Assembly: GCF_007954355.1 (NCBI RefSeq)
Contig: NZ_VOLR01000019.1
Coordinates: 30,793-94,792, forward strand
Source of the DNA: Colwellia hornerae
GTDB taxonomy: Bacteria > Pseudomonadota > Gammaproteobacteria > Enterobacterales > Alteromonadaceae
Direction: 5' to 3'
Length of the DNA: 64,000 nucleotides
Every line of letters starts with the position of its first letter. The stretch's first letter is position 1. Shown piece by piece: positions 18,517-27,933 of this stretch. Below the pieces are notes generated by a model. The model saw only the letters and a program-made list of their open reading frames with translations, searched no databases and was not told where the DNA came from. Both the position numbers and the translations under genes were made by a program.

Positions 18517-19140
18517 ATGGAACATTATTTAAGTATTTTTATTAAAACCATATTTATTGAAAATATGGCGTTAAGCTTCTTCTTGGGTATGTGTACTTTC
18601 TTAGCTGTGTCTAAGAAAGTAAGCACAGCCATTGGTCTTGGTGTTGCGGTTGTTGTGGTATTAGGTCTAGCGGTTCCAGCTAACCAAATTATCTATCAAG
18701 CTATATTAGCGCCAGGTGCTTTAGATAGCATGATGGGTGTTACCGAGCAGAAAGATTCAATTGATTTAAGCTTTTTATCATTTATTACCTTTATTGGTGT
18801 TATTGCCGCTTTAGTACAAATTTTGGAAATGATTTTAGATAAATATTTTCCAGCTTTGTATCAAGCCTTAGGCATATTTTTACCTTTAATCACGGTTAAC
18901 TGTGCGATTTTTGGTGCGGTATCTTTCATGGTAGCGAAAAACTTAACCTTAGGTGAAAGTGTTGTTTACGGCATTGGATCTGGTGTCGGTTGGATGCTAG
19001 CTATTGTGTTGTTGGCTGCTATACGTGAGAAGATGAAATATTCTGACGTGCCAGACGGTTTGAAAGGTTTAGGTATCACATTTATCTCCGCTGGATTGAT
19101 GGCTTTTGGCTTTCTTTCTTTTGGTGGTATTTCACTTTAG
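18517..19140 (+). CDS. nqrE: Na+-translocating NADH:quinone reductase subunit E
   Basis: A 207-residue, six-helix partner of NqrD. It begins [20 protein letters not shown], has the family block [14 protein letters not shown] with its Cys, and the second Cys block [15 protein letters not shown]. These two cysteines, with those of NqrD, bind iron within the membrane. It begins four bases after the nqrD stop (AGAAGGATTAG upstream). Confidence 0.97.
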   Translation: MEHYLSIFIKTIFIENMALSFFLGMCTFLAVSKKVSTAIGLGVAVVVVLGLAVPANQIIYQAILAPGALDSMMGVTEQKDSIDLSFLSFITFIGVIAALVQILEMILDKYFPALYQALGIFLPLITVNCAIFGAVSFMVAKNLTLGESVVYGIGSGVGWMLAIVLLAAIREKMKYSDVPDGLKGLGITFISAGLMAFGFLSFGGISL

Positions 19141-19214
19141 GCAAATATCGGTCTAAGTGACTTATTACCATAAGTAATTTGAGCTTAGGCCCTAGATAAT
19201 TTAAGGAAAAGTCG

Positions 19215-20438
19215 ATGGAAATCATTCTCGGCATATCGATGTTTACCGCGATTGTTCTAGCGTTAGTTTTAGTGATTTTATTTGCTAAATCTAAGTTAGT
19301 CTCTTCAGGTGACGTAACGATTAGTATTAATGGCGACCCGAAAAAATCAGTAGTAACCGCTGCTGGTGGCAAGCTTCTTGGCGCTTTAGCAGATCAAGGG
19401 ATTTTTATTCCTTCGGCTTGTGGTGGTGGTGGTACCTGTGGTCAATGTCGTGTTGATGTGCATTCAGGTGGTGGTGATATTTTACCAACTGAAACCGGTC
19501 ATATCACCAAGCGTGAAGCTAAAACAGGTTGTCGTTTAGCCTGTCAGGTTGCTGTTAAGCAAGACATGGTCATTGAAGTAGAAGATGAAATCTTTGGTGT
19601 TCAACAATGGGAATGTGAAGTTATCTCTAATGATAACCAAGCAACTTTCATTAAAGAACTTAAACTTCAAATACCCAACGGTGAATCTGTACCGTTTAAA
19701 GCCGGTGGTTATATTCAAATAGAAGCCCCAGCTCATCACGTTAAATACAGTGAATTTGATATTGATGACCAGTACAAAGGCGATTGGAACCATTTTGGCT
19801 TTTTTGATGTTGAATCAAAAGTTAATGAACCAACGTTACGTGCATACTCAATGGCTAACTATCCTGAAGAAGAAGGCATTATTATGCTTAACGTGCGTAT
19901 TGCTACGCCGCCTCCAGGACGTTTACATTTACCAGCAGGTAAAATGTCATCATATATCTTCAGTCTTAAGCCTGGTGATAAAGTGACTATCTCTGGTCCA
20001 TTTGGTGAGTTTTTTGCGAAAGAAACTGATAACGAAATGGTATTTATCGGTGGTGGTGCAGGTATGGCACCAATGCGTTCACACATCTTTGATCAACTTA
20101 AACGTTTACAATCTAAACGTAAAATGTCGTTCTGGTATGGCGCTCGCTCTAAACGCGAAATGTTCTATGAAGACGATTATAATGGCTTAGCGGCTGATAA
20201 TGATAACTTCAAATGGCATGTTGCGTTATCTGACCCACAAGCAGAAGATAACTGGGAAGGCATGACAGGTTTTATTCATAATGTACTTTATGAAAACTAC
20301 TTAAAAGATCATGAAGCACCGGAAGATTGTGAGTACTACATGTGTGGTCCTCCAATGATGAATGCTGCCGTTATTCATATGCTTAAAGATCTTGGCGTAG
20401 AAGACGAGAACATCATGTTAGATGACTTCGGCGGATAG
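19215..20438 (+). CDS. nqrF: Na+-translocating NADH:quinone reductase subunit F
   Basis: The NADH-oxidising entry subunit, 407 residues. It has one N-terminal membrane helix (4-26), a 2Fe-2S domain with C69, C75, C78 and C110 ([10 protein letters not shown] and TGCRLAC), then an FAD domain ([11 protein letters not shown]) and an NADH-binding domain ([25 protein letters not shown]). Electrons pass NADH, FAD, 2Fe-2S and on to the membrane subunits. AAGGAAAAGTCG precedes the ATG. It is separated from nqrE by 74 bases, the largest gap in the operon. Confidence 0.97.
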   Translation: MEIILGISMFTAIVLALVLVILFAKSKLVSSGDVTISINGDPKKSVVTAAGGKLLGALADQGIFIPSACGGGGTCGQCRVDVHSGGGDILPTETGHITKREAKTGCRLACQVAVKQDMVIEVEDEIFGVQQWECEVISNDNQATFIKELKLQIPNGESVPFKAGGYIQIEAPAHHVKYSEFDIDDQYKGDWNHFGFFDVESKVNEPTLRAYSMANYPEEEGIIMLNVRIATPPPGRLHLPAGKMSSYIFSLKPGDKVTISGPFGEFFAKETDNEMVFIGGGAGMAPMRSHIFDQLKRLQSKRKMSFWYGARSKREMFYEDDYNGLAADNDNFKWHVALSDPQAEDNWEGMTGFIHNVLYENYLKDHEAPEDCEYYMCGPPMMNAAVIHMLKDLGVEDENIMLDDFGG

Positions 20439-20579
20439 TATTCGCCACGTTTAGTTCTTAGCTATTTCACTTAATAGCGGTAGATAAGGTGCTTGTTGAC
20501 AATGGTCAACACCGCGCCATCTCATTGTTTTAAAGTGAACTCGTTTTGAGTTAAAAGTCACTTGATAATAGTGCATGGT

Positions 20580-20603
20580 AAAAGACGGCTTTGGTCGTCT
20601 TTT
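20580..20603 (+). terminator. Terminator between nqrF and apbE
   Basis: AAAAGACG and CGTCTTTT pair around GCTTTGGT and run into TTATTATTT. The stem is only moderate, so some read-through into apbE is likely. A second weak inverted repeat (AGTGAACTC...GAGTTAAAAGTCACT) lies just upstream at about 20533-20562. Confidence 0.7.
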
Positions 20604-20654
20604 ATTATTTATATAAGGCGTTTTTTATAGACGCTTTACCTAAATAATAAATTT

Positions 20655-21698
20655 ATGGGTATCAAAATGATTAAACTGAAAGTAGTCATTATCGGCTTTA
20701 TGCTGATATTTTTAGCAGGGTGCTTCCCAAGTAGTGATTTAAGTAAGCAAGAAATGTTACTGCAGGGTAGCACCATGGGTACCACTTATAACATTAAAGT
20801 GGTGATTGAAAATAACACGGTTGACACGAAAAAAATACATTTAGGTATCGATGCTTTATTGGTGCAATTAAATCAGGAAATGTCGACTTATATTGCCGAC
20901 TCTGAATTATCACGCTTTAATAAATCAACATCACTAGCACCTATTAAAATATCAGTAGGGTTACAACGTGTCATTAAAGAAGCGATTCGTTTAGGTGATT
21001 TAAGTGAAGGTACGCTCGATGTTACTGTCGGTCCATTAGTTAACCTGTGGGGCTTTGGTCCAGAATATCAACCTGATATCGTGCCAAGCGATGAAGCCTT
21101 ACTGTTGGCACGTCAACGAATAGGTTTATCAAAGCTAGTGTTAATCGGGAATAAATTATCTAAAAAAACACCTAGTCTTTATGTCGATTTATCAACCATA
21201 GCCAAAGGTTATGGCGTTGATTTAGTCGCAGAATATTTAGAAGAAAAGGGCATTAACAACTACCTGATAGAAATTGGTGGAGAAATGCGTCTGAAAGGTT
21301 TCAAACATACTGGCGAGCTTTGGCATGTCGCTATTGAAAAACCTATCCAAGACGCAAGTGGTGAGCAGCGCTCTGTCTATCAAGTGATAATACCTAAGAA
21401 TAATGCGGTGGCGACGTCAGGTGATTACCGCAATTATCATGAAGCTAATGGCAAACGCTTTTCACATATTATTGATCCAGAGTCAGGTAAACCGATTAAT
21501 CATAAGTTAGTCTCAGTAACGGTTATTCATTCTTCATCGATGACTGCCGACGGTCTGTCAACGGCTATGATGGTTATGGGCGAAGCAAAAGCAATTGCCT
21601 TTGCCGAGAAAAATGGCATAGCTGCGTACATTATTGCTAAAACAGAACATGGCTTTGTTGAGCAAAGCACGGTAAAATTCATGCAATATTTAAAGTAA
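20655..21698 (+). CDS. apbE: FAD:protein FMN transferase (ApbE lipoprotein)
   Basis: Transfers FMN from FAD onto threonine of NqrB and NqrC, maturing the sodium pump encoded just upstream. The 347-residue protein starts with a lipoprotein signal (lipobox LAGC, C23). It has the ApbE blocks GSTMGTTYNIKV, VGPLVNLWGFGP, DLSTIAKGYGVDLV and the C-terminal FSHIIDPESGKPI with an acidic Mg-binding site (SSMTADGLSTAMMVMG). ATGs at 20655 and 20667 are both possible; neither has a strong ribosome binding site. Confidence 0.95.
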   Translation: MGIKMIKLKVVIIGFMLIFLAGCFPSSDLSKQEMLLQGSTMGTTYNIKVVIENNTVDTKKIHLGIDALLVQLNQEMSTYIADSELSRFNKSTSLAPIKISVGLQRVIKEAIRLGDLSEGTLDVTVGPLVNLWGFGPEYQPDIVPSDEALLLARQRIGLSKLVLIGNKLSKKTPSLYVDLSTIAKGYGVDLVAEYLEEKGINNYLIEIGGEMRLKGFKHTGELWHVAIEKPIQDASGEQRSVYQVIIPKNNAVATSGDYRNYHEANGKRFSHIIDPESGKPINHKLVSVTVIHSSSMTADGLSTAMMVMGEAKAIAFAEKNGIAAYIIAKTEHGFVEQSTVKFMQYLK

Positions 21699-21760
21699 CT
21701 GGCTAAGGCGAGTTACCGTTTGTTCATCTTAATAAATAAGAAAATTAGTAGGTTAGTTTT

Positions 21761-21982
21761 ATGATGATATTTATGATCACGTTAGGTTTTTTTCTTGTCG
21801 TTGTAGTTGCCATGTCGGTTGGCTATATTTTTCAACAAAAATCATTAGCAGGTAGTTGTGGCGGTTTAGCGACAGTGGGAATAGATAAGTCGTGTAATTG
21901 TGATAACCCTTGTGAGAAACGCCAAGAGCGCGAACGTATTGCTGCGGCTAAAGAACAGATGATTGATATAAAAATCATCTAA
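21761..21982 (+). CDS. nqrM: Na+-NQR maturation protein NqrM
   Basis: A 73-residue membrane protein needed to assemble the iron centre of NqrD/NqrE. One N-terminal helix (about 4-24) is followed by the conserved cysteines C33, C45, C47 and C51 (SCGGLATVGIDKSCNCDNPC), the signature of the family once called DUF539. It lies 62 bases after apbE, so the two maturation factors close the nqr gene block. Confidence 0.95.
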   Translation: MMIFMITLGFFLVVVVAMSVGYIFQQKSLAGSCGGLATVGIDKSCNCDNPCEKRQERERIAAAKEQMIDIKII

Positions 21983-22752
21983 TTAAGTAAACCGTAGTTT
22001 TTCCTCTATCAATATAATAAGTACCTATTTAGCGGTAGGTATTTTTTGCTGTCACCCGTGCAAAATATTTGTTAATGCTTTATTTACTGCAATAACTTAT
22101 CCGGCTGCATTTTATTCTTTCACACGAATACCTGCCATAGCGCTAATTTCACCAGATTTTTTAAAGCACCATTTGACTCTTTAAACCCTGCTTAGTCGCT
22201 GCATTGATACATGGTTCTGATAGGGTACTAGACATTCATCCCCGATAAGCCAAACTCAGCAAAGACAACGAATGCTTTTGGTCGTGTTCGATTATAAAGC
22301 TTGAATGAAGGCTAAAATCCAGATTAACGCTAAGTCAATAAGGCGAATAGTGTCAAAAGTTTGTATTGTTAACGCTCTCCAACTCGCTGTGACAACAATA
22401 TGGGATAAATTAGCACGACTCTCCGAATTTTAAAATTAGCGTTAATTTTGTAGGCTTGAGGGCATTATAAGGACTTAATCACCGTGCGCACTTAGTTGTA
22501 AAATCACTAAAGAGATATCTTGGTTGAGCTTTAACGATTATTTACCATTTTGGGCATAATTATTGCTTTATTATTTGTAATATACGCTAGTATCTAGATA
22601 ACATCTTAGTTTTAATGATTATTATGATTTTTGTTGCTGATGTTATTTCATTACAAATTAATTTATAGTAGATTTACTTAATAGAAGGTAAATAATTATT
22701 ACTTTCAACTCCTTGCATATCACAAGTGTTACTACAAAGAACTAAAGCAGAA
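21983..22752. other. Gene-free stretch between nqrM and the PilZ gene
   Basis: About 770 bases with no convincing gene on either strand. A weak hairpin (TACCTA...TAGGTA followed by TTTTTT, about 22021-22050) may end the nqr transcript. The middle (22090-22440) is less AT-rich than the flanks and could be an old coding fragment, but short frames on both strands are broken by many stops and match nothing I know. The last 150 bases are very AT-rich and probably hold the promoter of the next gene. Confidence 0.4.
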
Positions 22753-25221
22753 ATGACTACAGACTTTTTAAAGTACCAAAAGATAATTGAACAGTTTCGT
22801 GGAAATGTTTTAAAAAACGATTTTGAAACAAATTTCTCTGCGATGACTCAACATATCCTAAAAACCGATCGCTTTTTGCTGAAAATGGAGCTTAAGCGTT
22901 TAGCGGTTGCTTGTACGCGTTTAATTGATTTGCGCGGACATGTTGATGGTGAATGTCGATCTTTTGAACATGATGGACGCGTTCACTATCTTGATGATAT
23001 TGCGATGAAAGTTTATCAAGAAAATATCGGCTTTTATCAAGGATATACTTTTGGTGTTTATGAGGCGGTAATGAATACCGAAAATAACTTTCGGGTTATT
23101 TATCAAAAAGAAAAAAGTAATATGGGTAAACCGGTACCGGCTGAAACGACTAAAGTTACTAAGGTTTTTGAAAAAACTCAATATCCGGCAACTTTGTTCA
23201 CGTTTGGTCCGTATCATAATCGTAATGAAGAGCGAATGAACTTCGCTATTACTTTAGAAATACAGCTTGAAAATGATAAAAAAGAATACGAATGTACTAG
23301 CTCAGATATTAGTGTTGAGGGCTGTAAATTTCGTTTTAATTTTTCAAATATCATCACGATTGGACAACTTATAAGTATTCGTTTTCGCGGTCTCGAAGAC
23401 GAGTTTCAATTTGGCCAAGAAAAAAGCTTTGATTTTGAAGTTAAAAATATTCAAAAAGTTGAAAAAACTCAGTTACTTGGATGTAAGAGGGTTTACTCGA
23501 AAGATAAGCGCGTTGACGGTTTTCAAGCCTTTCTTCAGGGCTTTATCCAAGGTAATAAACGCCGTTATAAAGTTAACTTAGATAATACGATTAATGCTAT
23601 TCAATCTCGTAGCTTTGAGCAATTTTCTTTACCAAAATTGAATGAATTACCGATATTTATAGAAGATAAAAAAGGCGAGGTTTTACCGAGATACGCACTT
23701 ACTTGTCATAATAACCAAGCAACCTTTCAGTATTGGCAAGATGAAAACCGCCACTCTACCTTGTACTGTCTAATAACAGCAGAACGTCTACTGAGCATGA
23801 GAAAAGCCCAAGCTTTAGGCAAATCATTATTAGTTTATAGTTTCGTCCACAAAAGCCAAGGGAAACACTTTTTTTATACGGCAGATGTACAGCAATTAAA
23901 TGATGATATTGAATTCAAAAAACAATTTCTAGGTTTTGCTGCGTCAAAGCCAAGTTTTGCTATTACCCAACTATCGATTATGGACGTTGATATAGATAAA
24001 GCACATTCTCCATTAACGTTATCTAATACGCTGACAAAAAAGAACGAATATTTAAATCTGCCTATTCCTGATGATGCAATAGAAACGCTTCATAACCTGC
24101 AAAGTATTGTGGTCGCTAATGATGTAACCAATAATGTGTCAACTAAGCAGTACCAACAACTTTCATTTAAAAATATTGAAACTACCCGTTTAAAAAACTT
24201 TGGTCATAAACGCTTAACATCACCACTAATGATGGATGAAGTAGGTATTAACTATAAAAATCAAAGACAAGAGGCAAGGTTTAAATATGTAACACCGGTT
24301 GAACTTGAAATTGAAGGTGTTCGCTGTTCGGGCAAGTCACATGATTTTTCAGTGTTAGGTTTAAAATTGGAACTCGATAAAGCTTCGGTGTTAAACAAGG
24401 GTGATGTCGTCTATTTAACTTTTCCTGGCTTACAAAAAATCACTTCAGCCTTCGATTTAAAAGGCTTGCCTTATGAAGTTATGCGGGTTAATAAAAATAA
24501 AACTATACTGAACTTACGCGTCTATGTTGAAAAGCATCAGCATATGGGGAGAGCGTTTTTTAAGGCGTTAATTACTAAAAATCGTGATAAGTTAACCCCC
24601 GATGAATATGCCTTGATGATACCTGGCCTTGCCAAGGCATTAAGAAATATTTACAGCAGAAGTCTAACTATTCCCTCATTAATGGTACAAAGCAGTGGTA
24701 GTCGTTATAAACTCGAAGCTATCGTTTGTGGTACGGTAAAAGATAAGTTACTGCCGGTGATGAAGCAGTTAAGTGATTCGCCATTACAGTTTAACTTATA
24801 CCCTTTGCTCAATAACTTACAAGCAACTAGTACCTTAACGTTACCATTGAAAAAAATGCAAACCGATGATGTTCCGGTCGTTGAGACACTATATATTGCT
24901 GTAAATTTAGACAATAAAGTAATTGATCAAGCAGTCACAACCAAAACATTAAACGAATTAGAGTCGCCGATGTTGCAGCGGATGTTTATAACTCGGGCAT
25001 TAAGTCGTGGTTTATTCTTTTGTGTCCAGGTTAAGCTCTCTCGAACTGATGATCCTGATATGGATTATTTAAATCCAGAATTAAGTTACATCAGTTCCTA
25101 TGCTATTCACCGCGGCAAACAAATAGAGCAAGACATTTGGAGCGTTGCTGGCATTATTCAGTTTCTTGATATTACTCAAGAAACCTTAGTTCGTCATGAA
25201 CTGCTAACAGACGTTCTTTAA
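22753..25221 (+). CDS. Large protein with two PilZ-like domains
   Basis: An 822-residue soluble protein with at least two PilZ-type regions. The clearest runs from about residue 500, with RQEARFKYVTPVELEIEGV and HDFSVLGLKLEL, fitting the RxxxR and (D/N)xSxxG pattern that binds cyclic di-GMP. A second, weaker one lies near residue 165-200 (TSSDISVEGCKFRFN). Large PilZ proteins of this kind occur in Alteromonadales; their role is not known. The ATG at 22753 is chosen over an upstream non-ATG extension. It ends four bases from the convergent serB. Confidence 0.75.
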   Translation: MTTDFLKYQKIIEQFRGNVLKNDFETNFSAMTQHILKTDRFLLKMELKRLAVACTRLIDLRGHVDGECRSFEHDGRVHYLDDIAMKVYQENIGFYQGYTFGVYEAVMNTENNFRVIYQKEKSNMGKPVPAETTKVTKVFEKTQYPATLFTFGPYHNRNEERMNFAITLEIQLENDKKEYECTSSDISVEGCKFRFNFSNIITIGQLISIRFRGLEDEFQFGQEKSFDFEVKNIQKVEKTQLLGCKRVYSKDKRVDGFQAFLQGFIQGNKRRYKVNLDNTINAIQSRSFEQFSLPKLNELPIFIEDKKGEVLPRYALTCHNNQATFQYWQDENRHSTLYCLITAERLLSMRKAQALGKSLLVYSFVHKSQGKHFFYTADVQQLNDDIEFKKQFLGFAASKPSFAITQLSIMDVDIDKAHSPLTLSNTLTKKNEYLNLPIPDDAIETLHNLQSIVVANDVTNNVSTKQYQQLSFKNIETTRLKNFGHKRLTSPLMMDEVGINYKNQRQEARFKYVTPVELEIEGVRCSGKSHDFSVLGLKLELDKASVLNKGDVVYLTFPGLQKITSAFDLKGLPYEVMRVNKNKTILNLRVYVEKHQHMGRAFFKALITKNRDKLTPDEYALMIPGLAKALRNIYSRSLTIPSLMVQSSGSRYKLEAIVCGTVKDKLLPVMKQLSDSPLQFNLYPLLNNLQATSTLTLPLKKMQTDDVPVVETLYIAVNLDNKVIDQAVTTKTLNELESPMLQRMFITRALSRGLFFCVQVKLSRTDDPDMDYLNPELSYISSYAIHRGKQIEQDIWSVAGIIQFLDITQETLVRHELLTDVL

Positions 25222-25225
25222 AGCG

Positions 25226-26284
25226 CTACGCTAACCAATGCAAAAGACAATCAAGACCATCAGCATTAATGGCACTGTCTGCTTTTGCTAAAACCAGCGG
25301 CTTAGCATGAAATGCCACACCTAAATGTGCAGCAGCCATCATCACTAAATCGTTGGCACCATCACCCATAGCAACGGTTTGCTCTTTAGGCAAATTAAAT
25401 TCTTTTTGTAAAGCGACTAAACAATCTGCTTTTGCTTGTGCGTCCACCACATTACCTAAAACCTTACCGGTTAATTTACCGTCAATAATTTCTAAGATAT
25501 TTGCGTGAGCGGCATCAAGTGCCAACAAGTTTTTTAAATGATCAGCAAAATAAGTAAAACCACCAGAGGCAATAGCAATTTTCCAGCCATGCGCTTTTAA
25601 TGCCTTAACAAGTACCTCTAAACCAGCCATTAACGGGATATTATTGGCGACCTCAGCAAGTATATTTTCTGATGAACCTTTCAGGGTAGCGACTCGTTGG
25701 TGCAAGCTTTGTGCAAAATCAAGTTCACCAAGCATGGCCAGTTCGGTAACTGCTGCCACTTGTTCACCAACACCCGCAAGTACGGCTATTTCATCGATGC
25801 ACTCAATTTCTATGGTGGTTGAATCCATATCCATAACCAAAATTCCTGGCTTAGATAATGTAGGCGCGTTTTCAATAAGTGCCGCTTCTATTTTATTGTC
25901 GAGGGTAAAGTTGACTAAGTTTTCTCTTGCGGCTTTTAAGTTCGTACAAGTGACCATAAAGCGATAGCTGGTAAGATTATTTCTAACATTAATAGCATTT
26001 ACCGCCAAAATTGATAGTTGGCATTGCATAATTAAGTTACTAAGCAAATTAAGATTAATTTCACTGAAAACGACAAGTTCCAGGGATGTTGCCGGGTGTT
26101 TATTTTCATCTAAACACTCTTTGCTGCCCTGTTGTTGGGTAAAATGTTGATCAACTCGCCAGTAATTATCTTCAAAAGTGGCAAAGCAAGGTAAACATTT
26201 TTCTGATTTTATCGAAGAAATAAACTCAGCTAAGCTAAGTTGTTGAATATGTTCAAGAGGAAAACGTTGAATAGCAATTGACAC
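25226..26284 (-). CDS. serB: Phosphoserine phosphatase
   Basis: Dephosphorylates L-phosphoserine in the last step of serine synthesis. The 352-residue protein has an N-terminal regulatory-like region (about 1-140) and a HAD hydrolase domain. Motif I DMDSTTIEIECIDEIA lies near residue 150 (two aspartates, nucleophile and acid), motif II is ASGGFTYFA, and the Mg site is MGDGANDLVMMAAAHLG. It is divergent from ytjB, as in E. coli, which supports both calls. Confidence 0.95.
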   Translation of the reverse strand: MSIAIQRFPLEHIQQLSLAEFISSIKSEKCLPCFATFEDNYWRVDQHFTQQQGSKECLDENKHPATSLELVVFSEINLNLLSNLIMQCQLSILAVNAINVRNNLTSYRFMVTCTNLKAARENLVNFTLDNKIEAALIENAPTLSKPGILVMDMDSTTIEIECIDEIAVLAGVGEQVAAVTELAMLGELDFAQSLHQRVATLKGSSENILAEVANNIPLMAGLEVLVKALKAHGWKIAIASGGFTYFADHLKNLLALDAAHANILEIIDGKLTGKVLGNVVDAQAKADCLVALQKEFNLPKEQTVAMGDGANDLVMMAAAHLGVAFHAKPLVLAKADSAINADGLDCLLHWLA

Positions 26285-26390
26285 GGTACCGCCTTTTTAG
26301 GTGTATGATAGTTTTAGCGATTATTTTCAATGAATAATGCTATAGTATAAAAATGAACGTAAAGTTGAAATTAATACATTTGTAGTGCTT

Positions 26391-27023
26391 ATGACACAAA
26401 TAGAACAGCCTTTATACCCTAAATTATCATCCATTTATAATAAAATTATGCAATTAGCTATAGCGATTGTCTTTATTGTCGTGTTAATGAATTTATGGAT
26501 ATATAGCCAAACGCAAAATAAGCAAAGTATTGAACAAAATTTCTATGATGTTGGTCAGCAGTATCTGCAACAAGTCTCGGCAGGCTTATCGGTATTAACC
26601 AGCGAAGTTAAAACGAAAGAAAGCCGACAATTATTACAAACCTATGTAGATGAATTACAGCATTCAGAGGTGATAAAAGAAATCCATCTCTATGATTTAT
26701 CAGGGCAATTAATTATTAGTAGTCAAAACGCAAAAAGTGTAAGAGCTCTTTTTGGTTTGTCTGAACATAAATTAAATAAGAGTGAATTCTCAGTGCCCTT
26801 CGTTAGTGAAATCCGTAAAGAAAAGTTAATGGGATATGTGCGTTTAACCTTAGACAAAAACTACTTAACCACTAAGTTATTAAAAAACAATGATCAACAA
26901 TTTACGCTGTTACGTGTAATGATGATAATAGCAGGCGTGGTCGGTTTTCTACTGACTCGCGGTCTTAATCGCTTCAGTCGCCAAGGATTTCGATTAGGGG
27001 AAAAAGATAAAAGATTGAATTAA
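26391..27023 (+). CDS. ytjB: YtjB (Smp/AhpA) family membrane protein
   Basis: A 210-residue protein with two membrane helices (about 20-42 and 175-192) around a periplasmic domain, the layout of the YtjB/Smp family found next to serB in many gammaproteobacteria. The function is not settled. The loop contains the pattern IKEIHLYDLSGQLIISSQNA, like a small sensory fold. The ATG at 26391 (MTQIEQPLYPKL) is used; a GTG six bases earlier is in frame. The C-terminal tail is strongly basic and cytoplasmic. Confidence 0.8.
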   Translation: MTQIEQPLYPKLSSIYNKIMQLAIAIVFIVVLMNLWIYSQTQNKQSIEQNFYDVGQQYLQQVSAGLSVLTSEVKTKESRQLLQTYVDELQHSEVIKEIHLYDLSGQLIISSQNAKSVRALFGLSEHKLNKSEFSVPFVSEIRKEKLMGYVRLTLDKNYLTTKLLKNNDQQFTLLRVMMIIAGVVGFLLTRGLNRFSRQGFRLGEKDKRLN

Positions 27024-27039
27024 GCCTATTTTGCTGTTC

Positions 27040-27858
27040 TTAGACCCTGTTAAGTTGAAAAAGAGTGGTAATGTTTTGTTCTATTTTTTCTGCTATTTCT
27101 GCTCGGCTTTCTTGGCGTAATTCCACCAATTTTTCAAAAACATCAAGGATGCGCAGTGGCGAGTTATCTTCGCCCTGAAAACCATAAAGTGGCATTGAAG
27201 GGGCATCTGTTTCTAATACCAGACTACTTAAGGGTAAGCGCTTAATCGCTTTAATGGTCTTCTCTGCTCTTGGGTAGGTGATTGTGCCACCTATACCTAA
27301 CTTAAATCCTAAATCTATATATTGGCAAGCTTGCTGGTAGCTTCCTGAAAAAGCATGAATAATACCACCTCGGGAAATTTTTACTTGTTTTAACAATGTA
27401 ATAGTTTCGTTGTGCGTGCGCCTATGATGAACAATAATGGGCAGTTTGTGCTGTTGTGCAAGGTTAAGCTGGAATTCGAAAAATAACATTTGCTGGTTAA
27501 TATTATCTTGCTGCTTTGCGATAACGCCATCAAGTCCAGCCTCGCCAATCGCAATAATCTCCGTCTTATTGTCTGAGACTTTTTGCGCTAAGCTATCGAG
27601 GCTTGTTTGCTGTAACCCGTCTAAAAACCAAGGGTGGATACCTAAGCAAGCAAGAACCTTGCAACCATTCAAAGGATTACCTTGGTTATTGTTGGCTAAA
27701 GCCAAAACATTTTGCCAGTTAGCTGGACTAATAGCTGGAATGATAATTTGGTGAATATTTTTTTTAGCGCACTGCTCAAGAAGTAAGTTTGTTGAAGAGA
27801 TGCCATCAGCAGTAAAAGCTTTGAAATCTAAATGACAGTGGCTATCGGTAAATTTCAT
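27040..27858 (-). CDS. TatD-family metal-dependent hydrolase
   Basis: A 272-residue TIM-barrel hydrolase of the TatD DNase family. It shows the metal-binding opening DSHCHLDF, GEAGLDGVI with the bridging Glu, HHRRTHNETITLL, HAFSGSYQQA and LETDAPSMP near the end. Family members cut single-stranded DNA from the 3' end and have been linked to DNA repair and quality control; this paralogue's substrate is not known. It is convergent with ytjB (16 bases apart). Confidence 0.88.
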   Translation of the reverse strand: MKFTDSHCHLDFKAFTADGISSTNLLLEQCAKKNIHQIIIPAISPANWQNVLALANNNQGNPLNGCKVLACLGIHPWFLDGLQQTSLDSLAQKVSDNKTEIIAIGEAGLDGVIAKQQDNINQQMLFFEFQLNLAQQHKLPIIVHHRRTHNETITLLKQVKISRGGIIHAFSGSYQQACQYIDLGFKLGIGGTITYPRAEKTIKAIKRLPLSSLVLETDAPSMPLYGFQGEDNSPLRILDVFEKLVELRQESRAEIAEKIEQNITTLFQLNRV

Positions 27859-27933
27859 AAATTAATCTATTTTACTTGAACGTTAAATAACGGATATGTG
27901 AAATTATAGCTTATCTAAAGCTCAGCTTAGTTA

